This document shows positions 28,373 to 43,149 of a stretch of 64,000 bases of DNA, in pieces. The stretch comes from Limnoperna fortunei (taxonomy: Eukaryota; Mollusca; Bivalvia; Mytilida; Modiolidae), in assembly GCA_944474755.1 (NCBI GenBank), contig OX104119.1:3087075-3151074 (forward strand). Direction: 5' to 3'. Position 1 is the stretch's first letter. Each line of letters opens with the position of its first letter. Below the pieces are notes generated by a model. The model ran no database searches, was not told where the DNA came from, and saw only the letters and a program-made list of their open reading frames with translations. Made by a program: the position numbers and the translations under genes.

Positions 28373-31300
28373 ATTGTGTCAAACAATCACCTTACACCGT
28401 CAGGACACAATTATCAATTATACCGATTGTGTCAAACAACCAACTAACACCGTCAGTACACAATTATCAAGTATACCGAATGTGTCAAACAACCACCTAA
28501 CACCGTCAGAACACAATTATCAAGTATACCGATTGTGTCAAAATACCACCTAACACCGTCAGGACACAATTGTTAAGTATGCCGAATGTGTCAAACACCA
28601 CCTTACACCGTCAGGACACTATTATAAAGTATACGGATTGTGTCAAACAACCACCTAACACCGTCAGTACACAATTATCAAGTATACCGATTGTGTCAAA
28701 CAACCACATAACAGTCAGGACACAATTATCAAGTATACCGATTGTGTCAAACAACCACCTTACACCGTCAGGACACAGTAATCAAGTATACCGATTGTGT
28801 CAAACAACCAACTAACACCGTCAGTACACAATTATCAAGTATACCGAATGTGTCAAACAAATACCTAACACCGTAAGAACACAATTATCAAGTATACCGA
28901 TTGTGTCAAGCAACCACCTAACACCGTCAGGACACAATTGTTAAGTATACCGATTGTGTCAAACAACCACTTAACGCCATCAGTACACAATTATCAAGTA
29001 TACCGAATGTGTCAAACAACCACCTAACACCGTGAGTACACAATTATCAAGTATACCGATTGTGTCAAACAACCACCTTACACCGTCAGGACACAATTAT
29101 CAAGTATACCGATTGTGTCGAACAACCACCTAACACCGTCAGTACACAATTATAAAGTATACCGATTGTGTCAAACAACAACCTAACACCGTCAGTACAC
29201 AATTATAAAGTATACCGATTGTGTCAAACAACCACCTAACGCCGTCAGTACACAATTATCAAGTATACCGATTGTGTCAAACAACCACCTAACACCGTGA
29301 GTACACAATTATCAAGTATACCGATTGTGTCAAACAACCACCTAACACCGTCAGTACACATTTGTTAAGTATACCGATTGTGTCAAACAACCACCTAACA
29401 CCGTCAGTACACAGTCGTTAAGTATACCGATTATGTCAAACAACCACCTTACACCATCAGTACACAATTATCAAGTATACCGATTGTGTCAAACAACCAC
29501 CTAACATCGTCAGTACACAGTCGTTAAGTATACCGATTGTGTCAAACAACCACCTAACACCGTCAGAACACAATTATCAAAGTATACCGATTGTGTCAAA
29601 CAACCACCTATTGCCGTCAGTACACAATTATCAAGTATACCGAATGTGTCAAACAACCACCTAACACCGTCAGAACACAATTATCAAGTATACCGAAAGT
29701 GTCAAACAACCAACTAACACCGTCAGAACACAATTATCAAGTATACCTATTGTGTCAAACAACCACCTATTGCCGTCAGTACACAATTATCAAGTATACC
29801 GAATGTGTCAAACAACCACCTAACACCGTCAGAACACAATTATCAAGTATACCGATTGTGTCAAACAACCACCTAACACCGTCAGTACACAATTATCAAG
29901 TATACCGATTGTGTCAAACAACCAACTAACACCGTCAGTACACAAATATCAAGTATACCGAATGTGTCAAACAACCACCTAACACCGTCAGGACACAATT
30001 ATCAAGTATACCGATTGTGTCAAACAACCACCTTACACCGTCAGTACACAATTATCAAGTATACCGATTGTGTCAAACAACCACCTAACACCGTCAGGAC
30101 ACAATTGTTAAGTATGCCGAATGTGTCAAACAACCACCTTACACCGTCAGGACACAATTATCAAGTATACCGATTGTGTCAAACAACCACCTATCACCGT
30201 CAGTACACAATTATCAAGTATACCGATTGTGTCAAACAACCACCTAACACCGTCAGTACACAATTATCAAGTATACCGATTGTGTAACAACCACCTAACA
30301 CCGCCAGTACAGAATTTTCAAGTATACCGATTGTGTCAAACAACCACCTAACACCGTCAGTACACAATTATCAAGTATACCGATTGATCCAAACAACCAC
30401 CTAACGCCGTCAGTACACAATTATCAAGTATACTGATTGAGTCAAACAACCACCTAACACCGTCAGTACACAATTATCAAGTATACCGATTGTGTCAAAC
30501 AACCACCTAACACCGTCAGTACACAATTATCAAGTATACCGATTGAGTCAAACAACCATCTAACACCGTCAGTACACAGTTGTTAAGTATACCGATTGTG
30601 TCAAACAACCACCTAACACCGTCAGTACACAGTCGTTAAGTATACCGATTATGTCAAACAACCACCTTACACCTTAAGTATACAATTATCTAGTATACCG
30701 ATTGTGTCAAACAACCACCTAACACCGTCAGTACACAGTCGTTAAGTATACCGATTATGTCAAACAACCACCTTACACCTTAAGTACACAATTATAAAGT
30801 ATACCGATTGTGTCAAACAACCACCTATTGCCGTCAGTACACAATTATAAAGTATACCGAGTGTGTCAAACAACCAACTAACACCGTTAGTACACAATTA
30901 TCAAGTATACCGAAAGTGTCAAACAACCAACTAACACCGTCAGAACACAATTATCAAGTATACCGATTGTGTCAAACAACCACCTAACACCGTCAGGACA
31001 CAATTGTTAAGTATACCGATTGTGTCAAACAAGCACCTAACACCGTCAGAACACAATTATCAAGTATACCGATTGTGTCAAACAACCAACTAACACCGTC
31101 AGTACACAATTATCAAGTATACCGAATGAGTCAAACAACCACCTAACACCGTCAGGACACAATTATCAAGTATACCGATTGTGTCAAATAACCACCTTAC
31201 ACCGTCAGTACACAATTATCAAGTATACCGATTGTGTCAAACAACCACCTAACACCGTCAGGACACAATTGTTAAGTATGCCGAATGTGTCAAACAACCA

Positions 31301-31640
31301 CCTTACACCGTCAGGACACAATTATCAAGTATACCGATTGTGTCAAACAACCACCTATCACCGTCAGTACACAATTATCAATTATACCGATTGTGTCAAA
31401 CAACCACCTAACACCGTCAGTACACAATTATCAAGTATACCGATTGTGTCAAACAAGTACCTAACACAGACAGTACACAATTATCAAGTATACCGATTGT
31501 GTAACAACCACCTAACACCGTCAGTACAAAATTATCAAGTATACCGATTGTGTCAAACAACCACCTGACACCGTCAGTACACAATTATCAAGTATACCGA
31601 TTGAGCCAAACAACCACCTAACGCCGTCAGTACACAATTA
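26941..31640 (+). repeat. Long duplicated segment, copy A
   Basis: The variant order recurs at 34647-38975. Offsets are 7,706 bp at the start, 7,599 bp at the CAAACACCACC block (28570 to 36169), 7,492 bp at 30121 to 37613, and 7,333 bp at 31179 to 38512. Each step is close to a whole number of monomers, so copy B lost about seven monomers in several places or copy A gained them. Rare shared markers are ACATAACAGTCAGG (near 28705 and 36305), CACAGTAATCAAG (near 28776 and 36375) and ACACCTTAAGTA (30670, 30776, 38161, 38268). Confidence 0.82.
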
Positions 31641-32571
31641 TCAAGTATACCGATTTAGTCAAACAACCACCTAACACCGTCAGTACACAATTATCAAGTA
31701 TACCGATTGTGTCAAACAACCACCTAACACCGTCAGTACACAATTATCAAGTATACCGATTGAGTCAAACAACCACCTAACACCGTCAGTACACACTTAT
31801 CAAGTATACCGATTGTGTCAAACAACCACCTAACACCGTCAGTACACAATTATAAAGTATACCGATTGTGTCAAACAATCCCCTAACACCGTCAGTACAC
31901 AATTATAAAGTATACCGATTTAGTCAAACAACCACCTAACGCCGTCAGTACACAATTATCAAGTATACCGATTTAGTCAAACAACCACCTAACACCGTCA
32001 GTACACAATTATCAAGTATACCGATTGTGTCAAACAACCACCTAACACCGTCAGTACACAATTATCAAGTATACCGATTGTGTCAAACAAGCACCTAACA
32101 CCGTCAGTACACACTTATCAAGTATACCGATTGTGTCAAACAACCACCTAACACCGTCAGTACACAATTATAAAGTATACCGATTGTGTCAAACAATCCC
32201 CTAACACCGTCAGTACACAATTATAAAGTATACCGATTGTGTCAAACAACCACCTAACACAGTCAGTACACGATTATCAAGTATACCGATTGTGTCAAAC
32301 AACCACCTAACACCATCAGTACACAATTATCAAGTATACCGATTGTGTCAAACAACCACCTAACACCGTCAGTACCCAATTATCAAGTATACCGATTGTG
32401 TCAAACAACCACCTAACACCATCAGTACACAATTATCAAGTATACCGATTGTGTCAAACAACCACCTAACACCGTCAGTACACAATTATCAAGTATACCG
32501 ATTGTGCCAAACAACCACCTAACACCGTCAGTACACAATTATAAAGTATACCGATTGTGTCAAACAACCAC

Positions 32572-32585
32572 TGCCAAACAACCAC
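32572..32585 (+). repeat. 14-bp insertion TGCCAAACAACCAC, copy 6
   Basis: Same insertion, but the following monomer has GTTAGTTCACAATTATCAAGT rather than the GTCAGTTC...AAGC seen in copies 1-5, so this copy has begun to diverge or was partly converted. Confidence 0.92.
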
Positions 32586-33802
32586 CTAACACCGTTAGTT
32601 CACAATTATCAAGTATACCGATTGTGTCAAACAACCAACTAACACCGTCAGTACACAATTATCAAGTATACCGAATGAGTCAAACAACCACCTAACACCG
32701 TCAGGACACAATTATCAAGTATACCGATTGTGTCAAATAACCACCTTACACCGTCAGTACACAATTATCAAGTATACCGATTGTGTCAAACAACCACCTA
32801 ACACCGTCAGGACACAATTGTTAAGTATGCCGAATGTGTCAAACAACCACCTTACACCGTCAGGACACAATTATCAAGTATACCGATTGTGTCAAACAAC
32901 CACCTATCACCGTCAGTACACAATTATCAATTATACCGATTGTGTCAAACAACCACCTAACACCGTCAGTACACAATTATCAAGTATACCGATTGTGTCA
33001 AACAAGCACCTAACACAGACAGTACACAATTATCAAGTATACCGATTGTGTAACAACCACCTAACACCGTCAGTACACAATTATCAAGTATACCGAATGT
33101 GTCAAACAACCACCTAACACAGTCAGTACACAATTATCAAGTATACCGATTGAGCCAAACAACCACCTAACGCCGTCAGTACACAATTATCAAGTATACC
33201 GATTTAGTCAAACAACCACCTAACACCGTCAGTACACAATTATCAAGTATACCGATTGTGTCAAACAACCACCTAACACCGTCAGTACACAATTATCAAG
33301 TATACCGATTGAGTCAAACAACCACCTAACGCCGTCAGTACACAATTATCAAGTATACCGATTGTGTCAAACAAGCACCTAACACCGTCAGTACACACTT
33401 ATCAAGTATACCGATTGTGTCAAACAACCACCTAACACCGTCAGTACACAATTATAAAGTATACCGATTGTGTCAAACAATCCCCTAACACCGTCAGTAC
33501 ACAATTATAAAGTATACCGATTGTGTCAAACAACCACCTAACACCGTCCGTACACGATTATCAAGTATACCGATTGTGTCAAACAACCACCTAACACTAT
33601 CAGTACACAATTATCAAGTATACCGATTGTGTCAAACAACCACCTAACACCGTCAGTACCCAATTATCAAGTATACCGATTGTGTCAAACAACCACCTAA
33701 CACCATCAGTACACAATTATCAAGTATACCGATTGTGTCAAACAACCACCTAACACCGTCAGTACACAATTATCAAGTATACCGATTGTGTCAAACAACC
33801 AC

Positions 33803-33816
33803 TGCCAAACAACCAC
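33803..33816 (+). repeat. 14-bp insertion TGCCAAACAACCAC, copy 7
   Basis: Same insertion, preceded by AATTATCAAG (as in copy 1) and followed by GTTAGTTCAC (as in copy 6). It combines features of both groups. Confidence 0.92.
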
Positions 33817-34646
33817 CTAACACCGTTAGTTCACAATTATCAAGCATACCGATTGTGTCAAACAACCAACTAACACCGTCAGTACACAATTATCAAGTAT
33901 ATCGAATGTGTCAAACAACCACCTAACACCGTCAGGACACAATTATCAAGTATACCGATTGTGTCAAACAACCACCTTACACCGTCAGTACACAATTATC
34001 AAGTATACCGATTGTGTCAAACAACCACCTAACACCGTCAGGACACAATTGTTAATTATGCCGAATGTGTCATACAACCACCTTACACCGTCAGGACACA
34101 ATTATCAAGTATGCCGATTGTGTCAAACAACCACCTATCACCGTCAGTACACAATTATCAAGTATACCGAATGTGTCAAACAACCACCTAACACCGTCAG
34201 GACACAATTGTTAAGTATACCGATTGTGTCAAACAACCACTTAACGCCGTCAGTACACAATTATCAAGTATACCGAATGTGTCAAACAACCACCTAACAC
34301 CGTCAGTACACAGTCGTTAAGTATACCGATTGTGTCAAACAACCATCTTACACCGTCAGTACACAATTATCAAGTATACCGATTGTGTCAAACAACCACC
34401 TAACACCGTCAGTACACAATTATCAAGTATGCCGATTGTGTCAAAAAACCACCTAACACCGTCAGTACACAATTATAAAGTATACCGATTGTTTCAAACA
34501 ACCACCTAACACCGTCAGTACACAGTCGTTAAGTATACCGATTGTGTCAAACAACCACCTTACACCGTCAGTACACAATTATCAAGTACACCGATTGTGT
34601 CAAACAACCACCCAACACCGTCAGGACACAATTGTTAAGTATACCG

Positions 34647-37600
34647 ATTGTGTCAAACAACCACTTAACGCCGTCAGTACACAATTATCAAGTTTACCGA
34701 ATGTGTCAAACAACCACCTAACACCGTGAGTACACAATTATCAAGTATACCGATTGTGTCAAACAACCACCTTACACCGTCAGGACACAATTATCAAGTA
34801 TACCGATTGTGTCGAACAACCACCATACACCGTCAGTACACAATTATAAAGTATACCGATTGTGTCAAACAACAACCTAACACCGTCAGTACACAATTAT
34901 AAAGTATACCGATTGTGTCAAACAACCACCTAACGCCGTCAGTACACAATTATCAAGTATACCGATTGTGTCAAACAACCACCTTACACCGTGAGTACAC
35001 AATTATCAAGTATACCGATTGTGTCAAACAACCACCTAACACCGTCAGTACACATTTGTTAAGTATACCGATTGTGTCAAACAACCACCTAACACCGTCA
35101 GTACACAGTCGTTAAGTATACCGATTATGTCAAACAACCACCTCACACCATCAGTACATAATTATCAAGTATGCCGATTGTGTCAAACAACCACCTAACA
35201 TCGTCAGTACACAGTCGTTAAGTATACCGATTGTGTCAAACAACCACCTAACACCGTCAGAACACAATTATAAAGTATACCGATTGTGTCAAACAACCAC
35301 CTATTGCCGTCAGTACACAATTATAAAGTATACCAAGTGTGTCAAACAACAACCTAACACCGTCAGTACACAATTATAAAGTATACCGATTGTGTCAAAC
35401 AACCACCTAACGCCGTCAGTACACAATTATCAAGTATACCGATTGTGTCAAACAACCACCTAACACCGTGAGTACACAATTATCAAGTATACCGATTGTG
35501 TCAAACAACCACCTAACACCGTCAGTACACATTTGTTAAGTATACCGATTGTGTCAAACAACCACCTAACACCGTCAGTACACAGTCGTTAAGTATACAG
35601 ATTATGTCAAACAACCACCTTACACCATCAGTACACAATTATCAAGTATACCGATTGTGTCAAACAACCACCTAACATCGTCAGTACACAGTCGTTAAGT
35701 ATACCGATTGTGTCGAACAACCACCTAACACCGTCAGAACACAATTATAAAGTATACCGATTGTGTCAAACAACCACCTATTGCCGTCAGTACACAATTA
35801 TCAAGTATACCGAGTGTGTCAAACAACCACCTTACACCATCAGTACACAATTATCAAGTATACCGAATGTGTCAAACAACCACCTAACACCGTCAGAACA
35901 CAATTATCAAGTATACCGATTGTGTCAAACAACCACCTAACACCGTCAGTACACAATTATCAAGTATACCGATTGTGTCAAACAACCACCTTACACCGTC
36001 AGGACACAATTATCAAGTATACCGATTGTGTCAAACAACCAACTAACACCGTCAGTACACAGTTATCAAGTATACCGAATGTGTCAAACAACCACCTAAC
36101 ACCGTCAGAACACAATTATCAAGTATACCGATTGTGTCAAAATACCACCTAACACCGTCAGGACACAATTGTTAAGTATGCCGAATGTGTCAAACACCAC
36201 CTTACACCGTCAGGACACTATTATAAAGTATACGGATTGTGTCAAACAACCACCTAACACCGTCAGTACACAATTATCAAGTATACCGATTGTGTCAAAC
36301 AACCACATAACAGTCAGGACACAATTATCAAGTATACCGATTGTGTCAAACAACCACCTTACACCGTCAGGACACAGTAATCAAGTATACCGATTGTGTC
36401 AAACAACCAACTAACACCGTCAGTACACAATTATCAAGTATACCGAATGTGTCAAACAAATACCTAACACCGTAAGAACACAATTATCAAGTATACCGAT
36501 TGTGTCAAGCAACCACCTAACACCGTCAGGACACAATTGTTAAGTATACCGATTGTGTCAAACAACCACTTAACGCCGTCAGTACACAATTATCAAGTAT
36601 ACCGAATGTGTCAAACAACCACCTAACACCGTGAGTACACAATTATCAAGTATACCGATTGTGTCAAACAACCACCTTACACCGTCAGGACACAATTATC
36701 AAGTATACCGATTGTGTCGAACAACCCCCTAACACCGTCAGTACACAATTATAAAGTATACCGATTGTGTCAAACAACAACCTAACACCGTCAGTACACA
36801 ATTATAAAGTATACCGATTGTGTCAAACAACCACCTAACGCCGTCAGTACACAATTATCAAGTATACCGATTGTGTCAAACAACCACCTAACACCGTCAG
36901 TACACAATTATCAAGTATACCGATTGTGTCAAACAACCACCTAACACCGTCAGTACACATTTGTTAAGTATACCGATTGTGTCAAACAACCACCTAACAC
37001 CGTCAGTACACAGTCGTTAAGTATACCGATTATGTCAAACAACCACCTTACACCATCAGTACACAATTATCAAGTATACCGATTGTGTCAAACAACCACC
37101 TAACACCGTCAGTACACAGTCGTTAAGTATACCGATTGTGTCAAACAACCACCTAACACCGTCAGAACACAATTATAAAGTATACCGATTGTGTCAAACA
37201 ACCACCTATTGCCGTCAGTACACAATTATCAAGTATACCGAGTGTGTCAAACAACCAACTAACACCGTCAGTACACAATTATCAAGTATACCGAAAGTGT
37301 CAAACAACCAACTAACACCGTCAGAACACAATTATCAAGTATACCTATTGTGTCAAACAACCACCTATTGCCGTCAGTACACAATTATCAAGTATACCGA
37401 ATGTGTCAAACAACCACCTAACACCGTCAGAACACAATTATCAAGTATACCGATTGTGTCAAACAACCACTTAACACCGTCAGTACACAATTATCAAGTA
37501 TACCGATTGTGTCAAACAACCAACTAACACCGTCAGTACACAAATATCAAGTATACCGATTGTGTCAAACAACCACCTAACACCGTCAGGACACAATTGT

Positions 37601-38975
37601 TAAGTATGCCGAATGTGTCAAACAACCACCTTACACCGTCAGTACACAATTATCAAGTATACCGATTGTGTCAAACAACCACCTATCACCGTCAGTACAC
37701 AATTATCAAGTATACCGATTGTGTCAAACAACCACCTAACACCGTCAGTACACAATTATCAGGTATACCGATTGTGTAACAACCACCTAACACCGTCAGT
37801 ACACAATTTTCGAGTATACCGATTGTGTCAAACAACCACCTAACACCGTCAGTACACAATTATCAAGTATACCGATTGATCCAAACAACCACCTAACGCC
37901 GTCAGTACACAATTATCAAGTATACTGATTGAGTCAAACAACCACCTAACACCGTCAGTACACAATTATCAAGTATACCGATTGTGTCAAACAACCACCT
38001 AACACCGTCAGTACACAATTATCAAGTATACCGATTGAGTCAAACAACCACCTAACACCGTCAGTACACAGTTGTTAAGTATACCGATTGTTTCAAACAA
38101 CCACCTAACACCGTCAGTACACAGTCGTTAAGTATACCGATTATGTCAAACAACCACCTTACACCTTAAGTATACAATTATCTAGTATACCGATTGTGTC
38201 AAACAACCACCTAACACCGTCAGTACACAGTCGTTAAGTATACCGATTATGTCAAACAACCACCTTACACCTTAAGTACACAATTATAAAGTATACCGAT
38301 TGTGTCAAACAACCACCTAACACCGTCAGGACACAATTGTTAAGTATACCGATTGTGTCAAACAAGCACCTAACACCGTCAGAACACAATTATCAAGTAT
38401 ACCGATTGTGTCAAACAACCAACTAACACCGTCAGTACACAATTATCAAGTATACCGAATGAGTCAAACAACCACCTAACACCGTCAGGACACAATTATC
38501 AAGTATACCGATTGTGTCAAATAACCACCTTACACCGTCAGTACACAATTATCAAGTATACCGATTGTGTCAAACAACCACCTAACACCGTCAGGACACA
38601 ATTGTTAAGTATGCCGAATGTGTCAAACAACCACCTTACACCGTCAGGACACAATTATCAAGTATACCGATTGTGTCAAACAACCACCTATCACCGTCAG
38701 TACACAATTATCAATTATACCGATTGTGTCAAACAACCACCTAACACCGTCAGTACACAATTATCAAGTATACCGATTGTGTCAAACAAGCACCTAACAC
38801 AGACAGTACACAATTATCAAGTATACCGATTGTGTAACAACCACCTAACACCGTCAGTACACAATTATCAAGTATACCGATTGTGTCAAACAACCACCTA
38901 ACACCGCCAGTACACAATTATCAAGTATACCGATTGAGCCAAACAACCACCTAACGCCGTCAGTACACAATTATC
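34647..38975 (+). repeat. Long duplicated segment, copy B
   Basis: Second copy of 26941-31640. It begins at the same CACTTAACGCC then AAGTTTACCG monomers, and ends near 38975, where copy A continues with CGATTTAGTC but copy B continues with CAAACAAGCACC. It lacks the extra A of 27304 and about seven monomers relative to copy A. Confidence 0.82.
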
Positions 38976-41900
38976 AAGTATACCGATTGTGTCAAACAAG
39001 CACCTAACACCGTCAGTACACACTTATCAAGTATACCGATTGTGTCAAACAACCACCTAACACCGTCAGTACACAATTATAAAGTATACCGATTGTGTCA
39101 AACAACCCCCTAACACCGTCAGTACACAATTATAAAGTATACCGATTGTGTCAAACAACCACCTAACACCGTCAGTACACGATTATCAAGTATACCGATT
39201 GTGTCAAACAACCACCTTACACCGTCAGTACACAATTATCAAGTATACCGATTGTGTCAAACTACCACCTAACACCGTCAGTACACAATTATAAAGTATA
39301 CTGATTGTGTCGAACAACCACCTAACACCGTCAGTACACAGTCGTTAAGTATACCGATTGTGTCAAACAACCAACTAACACCGTCAGTACACAATTATCA
39401 AGTATACCGAATGTGTCAAACAACCACCTAACACCGTCAGAACACAATTATCAAGTATACCGATTGTGTCAAACAACCACCTAACACCGTCAGGACACAA
39501 TTGTTAAGTATACCGATTGTGTCAAACAGCCACCTAACACCGTCAGGACACAATTGTTAAGTATGCCGAATGTGTCAAACACCACCTTACACCGGCAGGA
39601 CACAATTATAAAGTATACGGATTGTGTCAAACAACCACCTAACACTGTCAGTACACAATTATCAAGTATACCGATTGTGTCAAACAACCACCTAACACCG
39701 TCAGGACACAATTATCAAGTATAGCGATTGTGTCAAACAACCACCTTACACCGTAAGGACACAGTTATCAAGTATACCAATTGTGTCAAACAACCACCTA
39801 ACACCGTCAGTACACAATTATCAAGTATACCGATTGTGTCAAACAACCACCTAACACCGTCAGTACTCAATTATAAAGTATACCGATTGTGTCAAACAAC
39901 CACCTAACACCGTCATTACACAGTCGTAAAGTATACCGACTGTGTCAAACAACCAACTTACACCGTCAGTACACAATTATCAAGTATACCGATTGTGTCA
40001 AACAACCACCTTACACCGTCAGTACACAATTATCAAGTATACCTATTGTGTCAAACAACCACCTAACGCCGTCAGAACACAATTATAAAGTATACCGATT
40101 GTGTCAAAGAACCACCTAACACCGTCAGTACACAATTATAAAGTATACCGATTGTGTCAAACAACCACCTAACGCCGTCAGTACACAATTATTAAGTATA
40201 CCGATTGTGTCAAACAACCACCTAACACCGTGAGTACACAATTATCAAGTGTACCGATTGTGTCAAATAACCACCTCACACCGTCAGTACACAGTTGTTA
40301 AGTATACCGATTGTGTCAAACAACAACCTAACACCGTCAGTACACAGTCGTTAAGTATACCGATTGTGTCAAACAACCACCTTACAACGTCAGTACACAA
40401 TTATCAAGTATACCGATTGTGTCAAACAACCACCTAACACCGTCAGTACACAATTATAAAGTATACCGATTGTGTCAAACAACCACCTAACACCGTCAGT
40501 ACACAGTCTTTAAGTATACCAATTGTGTCAAACAACCACCTTACACCGTCAGTACACAATTATCAAGTATACCGATTGTGTCAAACAACCATCTAACACC
40601 GTCAGTACACAATAATCAAGTATACCGATTGTGTCAAACAACCACCTAACACCGTCAGTACACAATTATAAAGTATACCGATTGTGTCAAACAACCACCT
40701 AACACCGTCAGTACACAGTCGTTAAGTATACCGATTGTGTCAAACAAGCACCTTACTCCCGTCAGTACACAATTATCAAGTATACCGATTGTGTCAAACA
40801 ACCACCTTACACCGTCAGTACACAATTATCAAGTATACCGATTGTGTCAAATAACCACCTAACGCCGTCAGAACACAATTATAAAGTATACCGATTGTGT
40901 CAAACAACCACATAACACCGTCAGTACACAATTATAAAGTATACCGATTGTGTCAAACAACCACCTAACGCCGTCAGTACACAATTATCAAGTATACAGA
41001 TTGTGTCAAACAACCACCTAACACCGTCAGTACACAATTATCAAGTATACCGATTGAGTCAAACAACCACCTAACACCGTCAGTACACAGTTGTTAAGTA
41101 TACCGATTGTGTCAAACAACCAACTAACGCCGTCAGTACACAATTATAAAGTATACCGATTGTGTCAAACAACCACCTAACACCGTGAGTACACAATTAT
41201 CAAGTATACCGATTGTGTCAAACAACAAACTAACGCCGTCAGTACACAATTATCAAGTAAACCGAATGTGTCAAACAACCACCTAGCACCGTCAGTACAC
41301 AGTTGTTAAGTATACCGATAGTGTCAAACAACCAACTAACGCCGTCAGTACACAATTATAAAGTATACCGATTGTGTCAAACAACCACCTAACACCGTGA
41401 GTACACAATTATCAAGTATGCCGAATGTGTCAAACAACCACCTAACACCATCAGTACACAATTATAAAGTATACCGATTGTGTCAAACAACCACCTAATA
41501 CCGTCAGTACGCAGTTGTTAAGTATACCGATTGTGTCAAACAACCAACTAACGCCGTCAGTACACAATTATAAAGTATACCGATTGTGTCAAACAACCAC
41601 CTAACACCGTGAGTACACAATTATCAAGTATACCGATTGTGTCAAACAACCAACTAACGCCGTCAGTACACAATTATCAAGTATACCGAATGTGTCAAAC
41701 AACCACCTAACACCGTCAGTACACAGTTGTTAAGTATACCGATAGTGTCAAACAACCAACTAACGCCGTCAGTACACAATTATAAAGTATACAAATTATG
41801 TCAAACAACCACCTAACACCGTGAGTACACAATTATCAAGTATGCCGAATGTGTCAAACAACCACCTAACACCATCAGTACACAATTATAAAGTATACCG

Positions 41901-43149
41901 ATTGTGTCAAACAACCACCTAACACCGTCAGTACACAATTATCAAGTATACCGATTGAGTCAAACAACCACCTAACACCGTCAGTACACAGTTGTTAAGT
42001 ATACCGATTGTGTCAAACAACCACCTAACACCGTCAGTACACAGTCGTTAAGTATACCGATTATGTCAAACAACCACCTTACACCATCAGTACACAATTA
42101 TCAAGTATACCGATTGTGTCAAACAACCACCTAACATCGTCAGTACACAGTCGTTAAGTATACCGATTGTGTCAAACAACCACCTAACACCGTCAGAACA
42201 CAATTATAAAGTATACCGATTGTGTCAAACAACCACCTATTGCCGTCAGTACACAATTATAAAGTATACCGAGTGTGTCAAACAACCAACTAACACCGTC
42301 AGTACACAATTATCAAGTATACCGAAAGTGTCAAACAACCAAATAACACCGTCAGAACACAATTATCAGGTATACCGATTGTGTCAAACAACCACCTATT
42401 GCCGTCAGTACACAATTATCAAGTATACCGAATGTATCAAACAACCACCTAACACCGTCAGAACACAATTATCAAGTATACCGATTGTGTCAAACAACCA
42501 ATTAACACCGTCAGTACACAATTATCAAGTATACCGATTGTGTCAAACAACCAACTAACACCGTCAGTACACAATTATCAAGTATACCGAATGTGTCAAA
42601 CAACCACCTAACACCGTCAGGACACAATTATCAAGTATACCGATTGTTTCAAATAACCACCTTACACCGTCAGTACACAATTATCAAGTATACCGATTGT
42701 GTCAAACAACCACCTAACACCGTCAGGATACAATTGTTAAGTATGCCGAATGTGTCAAACAACCTCCTTACACCGTCAGGACACAATTATCAAGTATACA
42801 GATTGTGTCAAACAACCACCTATCACCGTCAGTACACAATTATCAAGTATACCGATTGTGTCAAACAACCACCTAACACCGACAGTACACAATTATCAAG
42901 TATACCGATTGTGTAACAACCACCTAACACCGTCAGTACACAATTATCAAGTATACCGATTGTGTCAAACAACCACCTAACACCGTCAGTACACAATTAT
43001 CAAGTATACCGATTGAGCCAAACAACCACCTAACGCCGTCAGTACACAATTATCAAGTATACCGATTGAGTCAAACAACCACCTAACACCGTCAGTACAC
43101 AATTATCAAGTATACCGATTGTGTCAAACAACCACCTAACACCGTCAGT
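38976..43149 (+). repeat. HOR family 3, first divergent copy
   Basis: 39240-41750 is colinear with 43860-46300: CAGCCACC at 39527 and 44401 (4,874 bp, 92 x 53 minus 2) and TTACTCCCGTC at 40753 and 45680 (4,927 bp, one monomer more). The 2-base shortfall is TGTGTAACAACC near 42914. 41.2-41.9 kb is a short tandem of CCAACTAACGCC monomers alternating with CAGTTGTTAAG and GATAGTGTC. 42.0-43.1 kb reverts to the family 2 type (ACAGTCGTTAAG, CTATTGCC, GAAAGTGTC), as in 37.1-37.5 kb. Confidence 0.78.
39918..39945 (+). other. Perfect 9-bp inverted repeat, 10-nt loop
   Basis: ACACAGTCG (39918-39926) and CGACTGTGT (39937-39945) are exact reverse complements around TAAAGTATAC. The consensus monomer has only 7 bp here (ACACAAT and ATTGTGT across the monomer junction, 14-nt loop). 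Confidence 0.85.

Larger units (their letters stand above)
31641..34646 (+). repeat. Satellite segment between the two long copies
   Basis: It contains ACACTTATCAAG, AACAATCCCC and CGATTTAGTC monomers repeated locally (31.7-32.2 kb and 33.1-33.5 kb). A block at 32728-33117 repeats 31179-31568 at 1,549 bp (29 x 53 plus 14 minus 2). A block at 33735-34729 is a copy of 24598-25592. It carries two copies of the 14-bp insertion. Confidence 0.78.

Noticed and set aside
39490..39711. Open frame on the - strand (73 codons)
   Set aside because: The reverse strand of the consensus has several stops per 159 nt (TGA, TAA, TAG). This frame exists only because a few monomers here (GTCAGGACA, CAAACACCACC, ACCGGCAGG) happen to lack them.
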